Source: Pseudomonadota bacterium
GTDB taxonomy: Bacteria; Pseudomonadota; Gammaproteobacteria; Burkholderiales; Casimicrobiaceae
Direction of reading: 5' to 3'
DNA: 64,000 bases
Assembly: GCA_018241765.1 (NCBI GenBank)
Contig: JAFEDD010000002.1
Coordinates: 221,778-285,777, forward strand
Below the pieces are notes generated by a model, which saw only the letters and a list, made by a program, of their open reading frames with translations, was not told the origin of the DNA and searched no databases. The position numbers and the translations under genes were made by a program. Shown here in pieces: positions 15,610 through 25,041 of this stretch. How positions within the stretch are numbered: position 1 is the stretch's first letter; each line of letters opens with the position of its first letter.

Positions 15610-16302
15610 ATGCCATCTCTCGCGCAACTCTTCGCCAACAACCGGGCCTGGGTTGACCGCGTTCTCGACGACGATCCGCAGTTCTTCGAGCGGCTCACGC
15701 ACCAGCAGGCGCCGCAGTATCTCTGGATCGGTTGCTCCGATTCGCGGGTGCCGGCCAACCAGATCATCGGGTTGCCGCCGGGCGATGTCTTCGTGCATCG
15801 CAACGTCGCCAACGTGGTGGCCTACAGCGATCTGAACTGCCTCTCCGTGCTGCACTTTGCCGTGGCCATCCTGAAGGTCAAGCATGTGCTGCTGGTCGGG
15901 CACTACGGCTGCGGGGGCATCGCGGCGGCCATCGATGGCGCGCGGCTCGGTATCTCCGACAACTGGTTGCAGCACGTGCGCGATACGCTGGAGCGACATC
16001 GCGCGAGTGTCGATGCGCTGTCGGATCGCGAGGCGCGGCTCTACCGTCTGTGTGAACTGCATGTCGCCGAACAGGTGGTGCATCTCGCGCGAACGACCGT
16101 CGTCCAGGACGCGTGGGCGGGCGGACAGGAACTCACCATCCACGGCTGCGTGTACGGTATCGAGGATGGGCTCTTGCGAACGCTCGACATCGATCTCGGG
16201 GGTGGCTCGGACGTCGCCGCCGTGGCGACGCGCGCCTTTGCAGCCATCGCATCGCGCGATGGCCGCGCGATCATTCCCGACGCGAGCGAGCGTGCGCCGT
16301 GA
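15610..16302 (+). CDS. can: beta-class carbonic anhydrase
   Basis: A 230-residue enzyme interconverting CO2 and bicarbonate. The zinc ligands C42, D44, H98 and C101 (CSDSR and GHYGCGG) sit at the same numbers as in E. coli Can. It starts 6 nt after liuA. Bicarbonate is the co-substrate of the biotin-dependent methylcrotonyl-CoA carboxylase in this cluster, so co-expression makes sense. It overlaps the next gene by GTGA. Confidence 0.95.
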   Translation: MPSLAQLFANNRAWVDRVLDDDPQFFERLTHQQAPQYLWIGCSDSRVPANQIIGLPPGDVFVHRNVANVVAYSDLNCLSVLHFAVAILKVKHVLLVGHYGCGGIAAAIDGARLGISDNWLQHVRDTLERHRASVDALSDREARLYRLCELHVAEQVVHLARTTVVQDAWAGGQELTIHGCVYGIEDGLLRTLDIDLGGGSDVAAVATRAFAAIASRDGRAIIPDASERAP

Positions 16303-16619
16303 CGCGCAACCACGGGATGCTGTTCGGTTTCTTCATCGCCATCGTCGGCATGGGCGTGTATGCCGTGGCGCCGCTGGCGGGCCGCTTGCTGGTCTGGCTG
16401 GGGGTGGTGCTTGCCTGGCTGGGCCTCGCGCTGGCGATCGAGCGCAAACCGTGGTCGGCCGTCGGTCGGATGCTGCTGCAAGCGATCGTGGGTGCTGCGG
16501 CGGTTGCGATTGCCATGAGTGCCACACGTTTTTCGCTGGCGGGCATCGGTGCGGCTACGCTCTTGGGCGCGGTGACCGGAGCCTTGGCTTCACGCTGGAC
16601 CCGATTCTTCGCCCGATGA
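16299..16619 (+). CDS. small membrane protein of unknown function
   Basis: A 106-residue protein with three or four hydrophobic segments (MLFGFFIAIVGMGVYAVAPL, LLVWLGVVLAWLGLALAIE, LLQAIVGAAAVAIAM, IGAATLLGAVTGALA) and few charges, so an integral inner-membrane protein. The GTG start overlaps the can stop by four bases, indicating translational coupling. No family is recognised. The position after carbonic anhydrase might suggest a CO2/bicarbonate-related role, but that is a guess. Confidence 0.6.
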   Translation: MTRNHGMLFGFFIAIVGMGVYAVAPLAGRLLVWLGVVLAWLGLALAIERKPWSAVGRMLLQAIVGAAAVAIAMSATRFSLAGIGAATLLGAVTGALASRWTRFFAR

Positions 16620-16700
16620 TGAACCCAACCCCGTAGCCGCGGCCTTGGCCGCAACGGCGCAAACCACGGCACTTCCACCCACACATCAGGAGCCATCGCC

Positions 16701-17882
16701 ATGTCCGACCCCATCGTCATCGTCAGCGCCGCACGCACGCCCATGGGCGGCATGCTGGGCGATTTCGCTTCGCTCTCGGCGAGCGACCTGGGCGCCGTCG
16801 CGGTGCGCGCCGCGGTCGAGCGCGCCGGCCTGAAGCCGGAGCAGATCGAAGAGGTCATCCTCGGTAATTGCCTGATGGCCGGGCAGGGGCAGGCGCCCGC
16901 GCGGCAGGCCACACTGAAGGCGGGGTTGCCGAAAGAGGTGGGCGCCCTGACGCTGACCAAGATGTGCGGCTCCGGCATGAAGGCGGTGATGCTGGCGCAC
17001 GATGCCATCGTCGCCGGTTCGCGCGAGGTGGTGCTGGCCGGCGGCATGGAGTCGATGACCAACGCGCCGTACCTGCTCGCGAAGGGGCGGCAGGGCTATC
17101 GCTACGGTCACGCCACGGTGTATGACCACATGGCGCAGGATGGGCTGGAAGATGCGTACGAGCGCGGCAAGGCGATGGGCGTGTTCGCCGAAAGCTGTGC
17201 GGCGAAATACGGCTTTACGCGCGAGCAGCAGGACACCTACGCCATCGACTCCCTCAAGCGCGCGCAGGCGGCGATCGCCGACGGCACGTTCCAATGGGAA
17301 GTGGCGAGCGTCACCGTGAAAGGCAAGGCGGGCGACGTCGTCATCGCCAACGATGAACAGCCGCCCAAGGCGAAACTGGACAAGATTCCTGCGCTGAAAC
17401 CGGCCTTCATCAAGGACGGCACGATCACCGCGGCCAACGCTTCCAGCATCTCCGATGGCGCTGCCGCGCTGGTGCTGATGAAAGCATCGAAGGCCGCGGC
17501 GCTGGGCATCAAGCCACTGGCGCGCATCGTCGCTCACGCAGAGCACGCGCAGGAGCCGGCGTGGTTCGCCACGGCGCCGGCGGGGGCGATGAAGAAAGTG
17601 TTCGCCAAGGCCGGCTGGACTCCGGCGGAGGTCGATCTCTACGAGATCAACGAAGCCTTCGCCAATGTGACGATGGCCGCCATGAAGGAATTCGACCTGC
17701 CGCGCGACAAGGTCAACATCCACGGTGGCGCCTGCGCGCTGGGCCACCCGATCGGCGCCTCCGGTGCCCGCATCCTGGTCACGCTGATCGGCGCGTTGCG
17801 CAAAACGGGGGGCAAGAAGGGTGTGGCTTCGCTGTGCATCGGTGGCGGTGAGGCGACGGCGGTGGCCATCGAGATGATGTAG
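16701..17882 (+). CDS. acetyl-CoA C-acetyltransferase (thiolase)
   Basis: A 393-residue thiolase. The nucleophile is C89 in KMCGSGMKA, with the GHPIGASGAR histidine and the CIGGGE cysteine completing the active site. In this cluster it can cleave acetoacetyl-CoA formed from the acetoacetate that HMG-CoA lyase releases, or support other beta-oxidation. It is separated from the preceding gene by 81 nt, so it may have its own promoter. Biosynthetic (PhaA-like) and degradative use cannot be distinguished here. Confidence 0.95.
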   Translation: MSDPIVIVSAARTPMGGMLGDFASLSASDLGAVAVRAAVERAGLKPEQIEEVILGNCLMAGQGQAPARQATLKAGLPKEVGALTLTKMCGSGMKAVMLAHDAIVAGSREVVLAGGMESMTNAPYLLAKGRQGYRYGHATVYDHMAQDGLEDAYERGKAMGVFAESCAAKYGFTREQQDTYAIDSLKRAQAAIADGTFQWEVASVTVKGKAGDVVIANDEQPPKAKLDKIPALKPAFIKDGTITAANASSISDGAAALVLMKASKAAALGIKPLARIVAHAEHAQEPAWFATAPAGAMKKVFAKAGWTPAEVDLYEINEAFANVTMAAMKEFDLPRDKVNIHGGACALGHPIGASGARILVTLIGALRKTGGKKGVASLCIGGGEATAVAIEMM

Positions 17883-17976
17883 CGCGCAAATCGGGGCACA
17901 ATGCGTGCTGCCCACGCCTGCGCCCGATACTTGCGCGGCACCGTCACCCGAACCGCAACCGAAGTCTCGTTTCACC

Positions 17977-18651
17977 ATGGCCAAAACCGTTCTCATCATC
18001 GGCGCCAATCGCGGCCTCGGGCTCGAATTCGCGCGCCAGTACGCCGCCGATGGCTGTCACGTCATCGCCACCTGTCGCCGCCCGAGCGAGGCGGCCGAAC
18101 TACGGCGCGCTGGCGTCACCGTCGAATCGCTCGACACCAGCACCTCGTCCTCCATCGAGGCGCTTGCCCGCAAGCTCGGCGACGAATCGATCGACGTGAT
18201 GATCTGCAATGCCGGCGTCTATGGCCCGCGTACCGAGCGGCTGTCCGACATGCCGACGGAGGACTTCGATCTCGTCATGCGCACCAATGTGCTCGGACCG
18301 CTGCGCCTGACGCTGGCCTTCGCCGAGAACGTCGCCCGGGCGCGCGGCGCGATGGTGTTTCTGTCCTCGCGCATGGGCTCGATCGGCACCATGAGTTCGC
18401 CCTCGGGCATCGCTTACCGTGCGAGCAAGGCAGCGCTCAATGCGGTGGTGAAAGCCACCTCGCTCGAACTGGGCAAGAAGGGCGTGCGCGTCATGGCGCT
18501 GCATCCCGGCTGGGTGCGCACCGACATGGGCGGGCCGCAGGCCTCGCTGACGCCGACCGAGAGCGTGGCCGGCATGCGCCATGTCATCGAGCATGCGTCG
18601 GACAAGCACGGGGGCTTTTTCGACAACACCGGCGCGACGATTCCATGGTGA
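17977..18651 (+). CDS. short-chain dehydrogenase/reductase
   Basis: A 224-residue classical SDR with the nucleotide-binding GANRGLG (about 9-15), CNAGVYG, catalytic Ser in FLSSRMGS and YRASK (Tyr/Lys pair). The sequence resembles the sniffer/C-factor-like group of NAD(P)H-dependent carbonyl reductases. The ATG at 17977 is chosen because homologous SDRs start a few residues before the dinucleotide motif; the longer frame begins with a proline-rich stretch. The substrate is unknown. Confidence 0.88.
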   Translation: MAKTVLIIGANRGLGLEFARQYAADGCHVIATCRRPSEAAELRRAGVTVESLDTSTSSSIEALARKLGDESIDVMICNAGVYGPRTERLSDMPTEDFDLVMRTNVLGPLRLTLAFAENVARARGAMVFLSSRMGSIGTMSSPSGIAYRASKAALNAVVKATSLELGKKGVRVMALHPGWVRTDMGGPQASLTPTESVAGMRHVIEHASDKHGGFFDNTGATIPW

Positions 18652-18672
18652 TTTTCGACCTGTGGAACCAAA

Positions 18673-18790
18673 CAACTTTTCATCAAAAAGCGTATCCATG
18701 ACGGGCTTGGAGCGCCATTTTGTGGAAAGTCGATAATTCCAGAAATATCGTGACAAGCCTGTTGTGGATGCGCCTTTCAGCGAAAAGTTG
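18673..18790 (+). repeat. dispersed palindromic repeat, copy 1 (118 bp)
   Basis: It begins CAACTTTTC and ends GAAAAGTTG. The left arm ACGGGCTTGGAGCG and the right arm ACAAGCCTGTTGTGGATGCG are partly complementary, so the whole unit can fold into one long imperfect hairpin, with AAAGTCGA near the centre. It fills most of the gap between the SDR and acyl-CoA dehydrogenase genes, starting 22 bp after the SDR stop. Two further copies lie at 45706-45821 and 53413-53528, all in the same orientation. No target duplication is visible. Confidence 0.85.
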
Positions 18791-18840
18791 TTGCATTCAG
18801 TTGCTGGTTTTCCGACGTTTTCGATGAGGAGCCAACGCAA

Positions 18841-19989
18841 GTGAGACTGAGCGAAGAGCAGCGCATGGTGCGCGACAGCGTTCGCGCGTATGTGCAGGAG
18901 CGCATCGCGCCGAAGGCCGCACAGTGGGATCGCACGGGCGAGTTCCCGGCCACCGAATTGAAGGGCCTCGCCGAGCTGGGTTGCTACGGCATCGCCGTGC
19001 CCGATGAGTACGGCGGCGCCGGTCTCGACTACACGGCGCTGGCCATCATTCTCGAGGAGATCGCCGCCGGCGACGGCGGCACCAGCACCGTCGTCTCGGT
19101 CAACAATTGTCCCGTCTGCTCGATTCTGATGAGCTTTGCGAGCGAAGCGCAGAAGCGCGAATGGCTGGTGCCGCTCGCGCGTGGCGAAATGCTCGGCGCG
19201 TTTTGCCTGACCGAACCGCATGTCGGCTCCGATGCCTCCGGTCTGCGCACGACCGCGACGCGGGAGGGCGAGCACTACGTGCTGAATGGCGTCAAGCAGT
19301 TCATCACCTCGGGCAAGCATGCCGACGTGGCCATCGTCATGGCGGTGACCGACCGTGATGCCGGCAAGCGCGGCATCAGCGCGTTCATCGTGCCGACCAA
19401 GACGCCGGGCTACACCGTGGCGCGCATCGAAGAAAAGCTCGGCCAGCACTCCAGCGACACCGCGCAGATCGTGTTCGACAACTGCCGCGTTCCGGCGAGT
19501 CTGATGATCGGCGAGCCGGGCGCCGGCTACAAGATCGCGCTGGCCGGTCTCGAAGGCGGGCGCATCGGCATCGCCTCGCAAAGCGTGGGCATGGCGCGTG
19601 CCGCGTTCGAGGCGGCGCTGCGCTATGCGAAGGAGCGCGAGGCCTTCGGCAAACCCATCTTCGAGCACCAATCGGTGCAATTCAAGCTGGCCGACATGGC
19701 CACGCAGATCGAGGCCGCGCGACAGTTGATCCACCACGCCGCGAACCTCAAGGATGCGGGGCTGCCTTGTCTCACGCAGGCGGCGATGGCGAAGCTCTTT
19801 GCCAGCGAGATGGCCGAGCGTGTGTGTTCGGACGCCATCCAGATCCACGGCGGCTATGGCTACGTCAGCGACTTTCCGGTCGAGCGGATCTACCGCGACG
19901 TGCGCGTCTGCCAGATCTACGAAGGCACCAGTGACATCCAGAAAATCCTGATTGGGCGTGGCCTCGCAACGGGCGCGCACGAGCATTGA
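18841..19989 (+). CDS. acyl-CoA dehydrogenase (short/branched-chain type)
   Basis: A 382-residue FAD enzyme. Unlike liuA it has Glu at the usual SCAD/MCAD position ([10 protein letters not shown] near the C-terminus). It also contains [13 protein letters not shown] and [18 protein letters not shown]. Relatives act on short- or branched-chain acyl-CoAs such as isobutyryl- or 2-methylbutyryl-CoA, fitting valine/isoleucine breakdown beside the leucine genes. The GTG at 18841 follows GAGGAG with a 9-nt gap. The exact substrate is an inference. Confidence 0.92.
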   Translation: MRLSEEQRMVRDSVRAYVQERIAPKAAQWDRTGEFPATELKGLAELGCYGIAVPDEYGGAGLDYTALAIILEEIAAGDGGTSTVVSVNNCPVCSILMSFASEAQKREWLVPLARGEMLGAFCLTEPHVGSDASGLRTTATREGEHYVLNGVKQFITSGKHADVAIVMAVTDRDAGKRGISAFIVPTKTPGYTVARIEEKLGQHSSDTAQIVFDNCRVPASLMIGEPGAGYKIALAGLEGGRIGIASQSVGMARAAFEAALRYAKEREAFGKPIFEHQSVQFKLADMATQIEAARQLIHHAANLKDAGLPCLTQAAMAKLFASEMAERVCSDAIQIHGGYGYVSDFPVERIYRDVRVCQIYEGTSDIQKILIGRGLATGAHEH

Positions 19990-20013
19990 ACTCAGCAAAA
20001 CAAGGGAGCTCCC

Positions 20014-20622
20014 GTGGCCGGAAGCATTGATTTCTACTTCGACTTTTCGTCGCCCTACGGCTATCTTGCCGCCGAGATGATCGAGACCGTCGGGCAGCGC
20101 TGCGGACGCGGCGTGAACTGGCACCCGATTCTGCTCGGGGTCATCTTCAAGACGACCGGCGCGCAGCCGCTGACCATGGCGCCGATGAAAGGACCGTATT
20201 CCGAGAAGGACTTTCGGCGCAGCGCGGCGTATTTCGGTGTCCCGTACACGGCGCCGAGTGTGTTTCCGATTGCCGGACAGAATCCGTCGCGCGCCGTGCT
20301 TTGGATGCAGCAACACCATCCCGAACACGCGAAAGCCTTCGCGCTGGAGCTCTACCGCGCCTACTTTCGTCACGATCGTGACATCAGCAAGCTCGACGTC
20401 GTCGGCGACATCGCAACCGCGCTCGGCCACAGCGCCGACGACGTGATCGCGGCGACGCAAAGCGATGACATCAAAAACCGGCTCAAGGCCAACGTCGAAG
20501 CGGCCATCGCCCAAGGCATCTTCGGTTCGCCGTATTTCATCGTCGATGGCGAAGCGTTTTGGGGTGCGGACCGCCTGCCCATGATGGAGCAGTGGATTCA
20601 ACGCGGCGGGTGGAGCTACTGA
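20014..20622 (+). CDS. DsbA-fold 2-hydroxychromene-2-carboxylate isomerase family protein
   Basis: A 202-residue thioredoxin-fold protein of the HCCA isomerase/kappa-GST group: [16 protein letters not shown] at the start (a Ser instead of the CxxC) and [21 protein letters not shown] near the end. Such proteins use glutathione to isomerise aromatic or olefinic acids. The GTG start has AAGGGAG upstream. It sits 24 nt behind the acyl-CoA dehydrogenase and its stop overlaps the carboxylase start, so it is part of this operon; the substrate is unknown. Confidence 0.88.
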   Translation: MAGSIDFYFDFSSPYGYLAAEMIETVGQRCGRGVNWHPILLGVIFKTTGAQPLTMAPMKGPYSEKDFRRSAAYFGVPYTAPSVFPIAGQNPSRAVLWMQQHHPEHAKAFALELYRAYFRHDRDISKLDVVGDIATALGHSADDVIAATQSDDIKNRLKANVEAAIAQGIFGSPYFIVDGEAFWGADRLPMMEQWIQRGGWSY

Positions 20623-22229
20623 TGCCGACGCTCGAATCGAAACTCAATCCGCGGGACGCGGCGACAGTCGCCTCGACCGCCGCGATGCAGGCGCTGGTCG
20701 ACGATTTGCGGGCCAAGACGGCGGCCGCGGCGCTCGGCGGCGGCGAAGGCCCGCGCGCCAAGCACACGGCGCGCGGCAAACTGTTGCCACGGGATCGCGT
20801 CAAGCAACTGCTCGATCCGGGCTCGCCGTTTCTCGAACTCTCCGCGCTTGCGGCGTACGAGATGTACGACAACGACTCTCCGGGCGCCGGCATCATCACT
20901 GGCATCGGCCGTGTGAGCGGGCGCGAATGCGTGATCGTCGCCAACGACGCCACGGTCAAGGGCGGCACCTACTACCCGATGACGGTGAAGAAGCACCTGC
21001 GGGCGCAGGAAATCGCCGCGCAGAACCGTCTGCCGTGCATCTATCTGGTCGACTCCGGTGGCGCCAATCTGCCGAATCAGGACGAGGTCTTCCCCGACCG
21101 CGAACACTTCGGCCGCATCTTCTACAACCAGGCGACGATGAGCGCGCAGGGCATCGCGCAGATCGCTGTCGTCATGGGCTCCTGCACGGCAGGCGGCGCC
21201 TATGTGCCGGCGATGAGTGACGAGTCGATCATCGTGAAGAACCAGGGCACCATCTTCCTCGCCGGTCCGCCGCTGGTGAAGGCGGCAACCGGCGAGGTCG
21301 TCAGCGCCGAAGACCTCGGCGGCGGCGATGTGCACACGAGACTCTCGGGTGTGGCCGATCAGCTCGCGCAGAACGACTCCCATGCGCTGGGGATGGCGCG
21401 CCAGGTCGTGAGCCATCTCAACACGGTGAAGCCGACGCAGCTTGCGCTCACCGAAAGCGTCGAGCCGCTCTACGATCCGCACGAACTCTACGGCGTGATT
21501 CCGACCGACACCCGCAAGCCGTTCGATGTGCGCGAGGTCATCGCCCGCATCGTCGACGGCAGCGACTTCGACGAATTCAAGCCGCGCTACGGCACCACGC
21601 TCGTCACCGGCTTCGCGCGCATTCACGGCATGCCCGTCGGCATCATTGCCAACAACGGCGTGCTCTTCTCCGAATCGGCGGTGAAGGGCGCGCATTTCAT
21701 CGAGCTTTGCTGCCAGCGAAAGATCCCGCTGGTGTTCCTGCAGAACATCACCGGCTTCATGGTCGGCCAGAAGTACGAGAACGAAGGCATTGCACGGCAC
21801 GGCGCGAAGATGGTGACGGCCGTTGCCTGTGCGCAGGTGCCGAAATTCACGGTCATCATCGGCGGCAGTTTCGGCGCCGGCAACTACGGCATGTGTGGCC
21901 GCGCCTATTCGCCGCGATTTCTCTGGATGTGGCCGAACGCGCGCATCAGCGTGATGGGCGGCGAGCAGGCCGCGAGTGTGCTTGCCACCGTGCGTCGCGA
22001 CAACCTCGAAGCCAGGGGCGGCCACTGGTCGAAGGACGAGGAGGACGCCTTCAAGGCGCCGATCCGCGCGCAATACGAGCACGAAGGCCACCCCTACTAC
22101 GCCACGGCGCGGCTGTGGGACGATGGCATCATCGACCCGGCCGACACCCGCCGCGTGCTGGCGCTCGGCCTCGCCGCAAGCCTCAATGCCCCGATTGCCG
22201 ACACCCGCTTCGGCGTTTTCCGGATGTAG
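20622..22229 (+). CDS. liuB: 3-methylcrotonyl-CoA carboxylase, carboxyltransferase (beta) subunit
   Basis: A 535-residue carboxyltransferase subunit, which moves the carboxyl group from carboxybiotin to 3-methylcrotonyl-CoA. Conserved elements are [63 protein letters not shown] and [16 protein letters not shown], given here as separate shorter segments of the family pattern. Length and the [11 protein letters not shown] element fit the MCC rather than propionyl-CoA type. The ATG overlaps the previous stop (TGATG). The biotin subunit follows after the hydratase. Confidence 0.95.
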   Translation: MPTLESKLNPRDAATVASTAAMQALVDDLRAKTAAAALGGGEGPRAKHTARGKLLPRDRVKQLLDPGSPFLELSALAAYEMYDNDSPGAGIITGIGRVSGRECVIVANDATVKGGTYYPMTVKKHLRAQEIAAQNRLPCIYLVDSGGANLPNQDEVFPDREHFGRIFYNQATMSAQGIAQIAVVMGSCTAGGAYVPAMSDESIIVKNQGTIFLAGPPLVKAATGEVVSAEDLGGGDVHTRLSGVADQLAQNDSHALGMARQVVSHLNTVKPTQLALTESVEPLYDPHELYGVIPTDTRKPFDVREVIARIVDGSDFDEFKPRYGTTLVTGFARIHGMPVGIIANNGVLFSESAVKGAHFIELCCQRKIPLVFLQNITGFMVGQKYENEGIARHGAKMVTAVACAQVPKFTVIIGGSFGAGNYGMCGRAYSPRFLWMWPNARISVMGGEQAASVLATVRRDNLEARGGHWSKDEEDAFKAPIRAQYEHEGHPYYATARLWDDGIIDPADTRRVLALGLAASLNAPIADTRFGVFRM

Positions 22230-22233
22230 CCCC

Positions 22234-23022
22234 ATGCAAACCTTGACGATCGAGCGCAACGCGCGTGGCGTGGCGAGGGTCACGTTCAACCGACCCGAAG
22301 TGCACAACGCCTTTGACGAGAAGATGATCCGTGAGGTCATCACCGCGTTTCGTGACCTCGGCATCGACGAGGCGGTGCGCGTCATCGTGCTTCGGGCGGA
22401 GGGGCGCAGCTTTTGCGCGGGGGCCGATCTCAACTGGATGAAGCGCGCGGCCGAGTTCGATGAGGACCAGAACCGCGAGGACGCGGGCGAGCTTGCGTTG
22501 ATGCTGAACGCGATCTACGCCTGTCCGAAGCCGGTCATCGCCCGCGTGCAGGGCAACGCCTTCGGCGGCGGCGTCGGCATCGTCGCAGCCGCGGACATCG
22601 CGATCGGGTTGGCCGACGTGCAGTTCGCGCTCTCCGAGGTCAAGCTCGGCATCATCCCGGCGGTCATCAGCCCCTACGTCATCGAAGCGGTCGGGGCCCG
22701 GCACGCGCGCCGCTATTTCGTCACCGCTGAACGTTTCAGCGGCGCCGATGCGTGGCGCATGGGGCTGTTGCACGAGATCGCGGACGATGCCGACGCCATG
22801 GACGCGCGCATCGACGCGTTGTGCAACGCCATGCTTGGCAATGGCCCGCGCGCGATCACGGCGGCGAAGAATCTGACGCAGGCCGTCGCGCTGCGACCCA
22901 TCGACGATGAGCTGATGGAGGACACCGTCGAGCGCATCGCGCAGATTCGCGCAACGGCCGAGGCGCGCGAAGGCATCACGGCGTTTCTGCTGAAGCAAAA
23001 ACCCGCCTGGATCAAGGAGTAG
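22234..23022 (+). CDS. liuC: methylglutaconyl-CoA hydratase
   Basis: A 262-residue enoyl-CoA hydratase/isomerase-family enzyme. The oxyanion-hole segments FCAGADLNWMK and GNAFGGGVGIVAAADI are intact, followed by FALSEVKLGIIPAVISPYV. Position between the two MCC subunit genes points to hydration of 3-methylglutaconyl-CoA to HMG-CoA. It starts 4 nt after liuB and ends 3 nt before liuD, so it is strictly operonic. Confidence 0.93.
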   Translation: MQTLTIERNARGVARVTFNRPEVHNAFDEKMIREVITAFRDLGIDEAVRVIVLRAEGRSFCAGADLNWMKRAAEFDEDQNREDAGELALMLNAIYACPKPVIARVQGNAFGGGVGIVAAADIAIGLADVQFALSEVKLGIIPAVISPYVIEAVGARHARRYFVTAERFSGADAWRMGLLHEIADDADAMDARIDALCNAMLGNGPRAITAAKNLTQAVALRPIDDELMEDTVERIAQIRATAEAREGITAFLLKQKPAWIKE

Positions 23023-23025
23023 CGC

Positions 23026-25041
23026 GTGTTCGACAAGATCCTGATTGCCAACCGCGGCGAGATCGCCGTCCGTGTTGCGCGCACGGCTCGGCGCATGGGC
23101 ATTCGTACTGTCGCCGTGTATTCGGAGGCCGATGCCGACGCGATGCACGTGGCGCACTGCGACGAGGCCTACGCGATCGGCGGCGCCGCCCCGAAGGATT
23201 CGTACCTGCGCGGCGAGCGCGTGCTCGAAGTCGCGCGTCGCAGCGGGGCGCAGGCCATTCACCCGGGATACGGTTTTCTCTCGGAGAACGAGGGTTTCGC
23301 ACGGCAGTGCGCCGAGGCGGGCGTCGTCTTCATCGGGCCACCGCCCTCGGCGATCGAGGCGATGGGTCTCAAGGCGGAATCGAAGCGTCTGATGGAGAAG
23401 GCGGGTGTGCCGCTGGTGCCCGGCTATCACGGCGTCGCGCAGGACGACGCGCTGCTGCTGGAGGAGGCGCGTCGCATCGGCTTCCCGGTGTTGATCAAGG
23501 CAAGCGCGGGCGGGGGCGGCAAGGGCATGAAGGATGCTGCGAGCGAAGCCGACTTCGCCGCCGCGCTCGCTTCCGCCAGACGCGAGGCGAAGAACGCCTT
23601 TGGCGATGACCATGTGCTGATCGAGCGCTATTTGCAACGGCCACGCCACATCGAGATTCAGGTGTTTGCCGATACGCAGGGCAACTGCGTCTACCTGTTC
23701 GAGCGCGATTGTTCGTTGCAGCGCCGGCATCAGAAGGTCGTCGAGGAGGCACCGGCGCCCGGCATGAGCGCCGAGCGCCGTCGGCAAATGGGCGAGGCGG
23801 CGGTGGCGGCTGCCCGCGCCGTCGGCTACGTCGGCGCCGGTACCGTGGAGTTCATCGCGGAGCACGACTTCGTGACCTCCGGGCGGTTCTACTTCATGGA
23901 GATGAACACGCGGTTGCAGGTGGAGCACCCCGTCACCGAGATGATCACCGGGCTCGATCTCGTCGAATGGCAACTGCGCGTGGCGGCCGGCGAGCGGTTG
24001 CCGAAGTTGCAGCACGAACTCAGGCTCGATGGGCACGCGTTCGAGGCGCGCATCTACGCGGAAAACCCACGCCGTGAATTTCTGCCGGCCACCGGCAGCA
24101 TCGCGCGGCTGCGTGCGCCCGACGTCGGCGCGACCGTGCGTGTGGATACGGGAGTTCGCGAGGGTGATGCCATCACGCCGAATTACGATCCGATGATCGC
24201 CAAGCTCATCGTGCATGGTGAAGACCGGGCGCAGGCGTTGCGTCGCCTTGCCCATGCGCTCGATGACTACGCGGTGCTCGGCTTCGCCAACAACATCGAG
24301 TTCCTGCAGCGTGTCGCGCGCCATCCGGCGTTCATGGCCGGAGACGTCGACACCGGATTCATCGCGAGGTTCATCGGCGACCTGGTGCCGACGATGACCG
24401 CGCCGAGTGACGTGGCGCTCGCCGCCTGCGCGCTCTGCGAATGGTCACATCAGCGCGATGTCACGGCGCAGGCGTCGGGTGGCGCGGAGGACCCTTGGGC
24501 CGCGACCGACGGGTTTCGCATCAATGCCGCGCCGGAGCCGGTCGAGTATCGCTTCGCCCAGGGGGAGCACGCGTTGATCACGGCCGTGTGCCCGACGCGC
24601 AACGGATTCACGCTGACACTGCCCGACGGCACGCGGCATGCGAGCGCCGACATCGTCGGCGAGCGTGTTGCGCTGACACTCGACGGCGAGCGGCACAGCG
24701 CGCGCGTGCTTGCCTTTGGTGCGCAACGGGTCGTGCTGTTGCCAGGCGAGCGGCATGAATTCGCGGTGGTCGACGCGTTGGCGCCACCCGCAGTCGACGA
24801 GGGCCAGGGCGGGCACCTGAGCGCGCCGATGCCGGGCGCAATCGTCAGCGTGTTGGTGAAACCGGGCGACGCGGTGCGCCGTGGACAGCCGCTCCTCGTC
24901 ATGGAGGCGATGAAGATGGAGCACACCATCGCCGCGCCCTGCGACGGCGTGGTCGAAGCCGTCTATTACGCGGCGAAGGAGCAGGTCAAGGAAGGCGTGG
25001 AGCTGGTGGCGATCACCGCCGCGTCGGCGCGCTCGTCATGA
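23026..25041 (+). CDS. liuD: 3-methylcrotonyl-CoA carboxylase, biotin-carrying (alpha) subunit
   Basis: A 671-residue biotin carboxylase. The N-terminal domain starts FDKILIANRGEIAVRVARTA; the ATP-grasp loop is KASAGGGGKGMK and the active site includes MEMNTRLQVEHPVTEMITG. The C-terminal biotinyl domain has MEAMKMEH with the biotinylated K630. A middle BT-like region connects the two. Bicarbonate comes from CO2, likely via the carbonic anhydrase upstream. GTG start 3 nt after liuC; the stop overlaps the next start (ATGA). Confidence 0.95.
   Translation: MFDKILIANRGEIAVRVARTARRMGIRTVAVYSEADADAMHVAHCDEAYAIGGAAPKDSYLRGERVLEVARRSGAQAIHPGYGFLSENEGFARQCAEAGVVFIGPPPSAIEAMGLKAESKRLMEKAGVPLVPGYHGVAQDDALLLEEARRIGFPVLIKASAGGGGKGMKDAASEADFAAALASARREAKNAFGDDHVLIERYLQRPRHIEIQVFADTQGNCVYLFERDCSLQRRHQKVVEEAPAPGMSAERRRQMGEAAVAAARAVGYVGAGTVEFIAEHDFVTSGRFYFMEMNTRLQVEHPVTEMITGLDLVEWQLRVAAGERLPKLQHELRLDGHAFEARIYAENPRREFLPATGSIARLRAPDVGATVRVDTGVREGDAITPNYDPMIAKLIVHGEDRAQALRRLAHALDDYAVLGFANNIEFLQRVARHPAFMAGDVDTGFIARFIGDLVPTMTAPSDVALAACALCEWSHQRDVTAQASGGAEDPWAATDGFRINAAPEPVEYRFAQGEHALITAVCPTRNGFTLTLPDGTRHASADIVGERVALTLDGERHSARVLAFGAQRVVLLPGERHEFAVVDALAPPAVDEGQGGHLSAPMPGAIVSVLVKPGDAVRRGQPLLVMEAMKMEHTIAAPCDGVVEAVYYAAKEQVKEGVELVAITAASARSS

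Noticed and set aside
14074..16143. 689-codon minus-strand open frame over liuA and can
   Set aside because: Antisense to genes with full active-site motifs; Arg/His/Gly-rich translation without domains.
18100..20601. 833-codon minus-strand open frame across the SDR, acyl-CoA dehydrogenase and isomerase genes
   Set aside because: It runs antisense to three clear genes and through repeat copy 1; its composition is the mirror of GC-rich codon bias, with no family motif or ribosome site.
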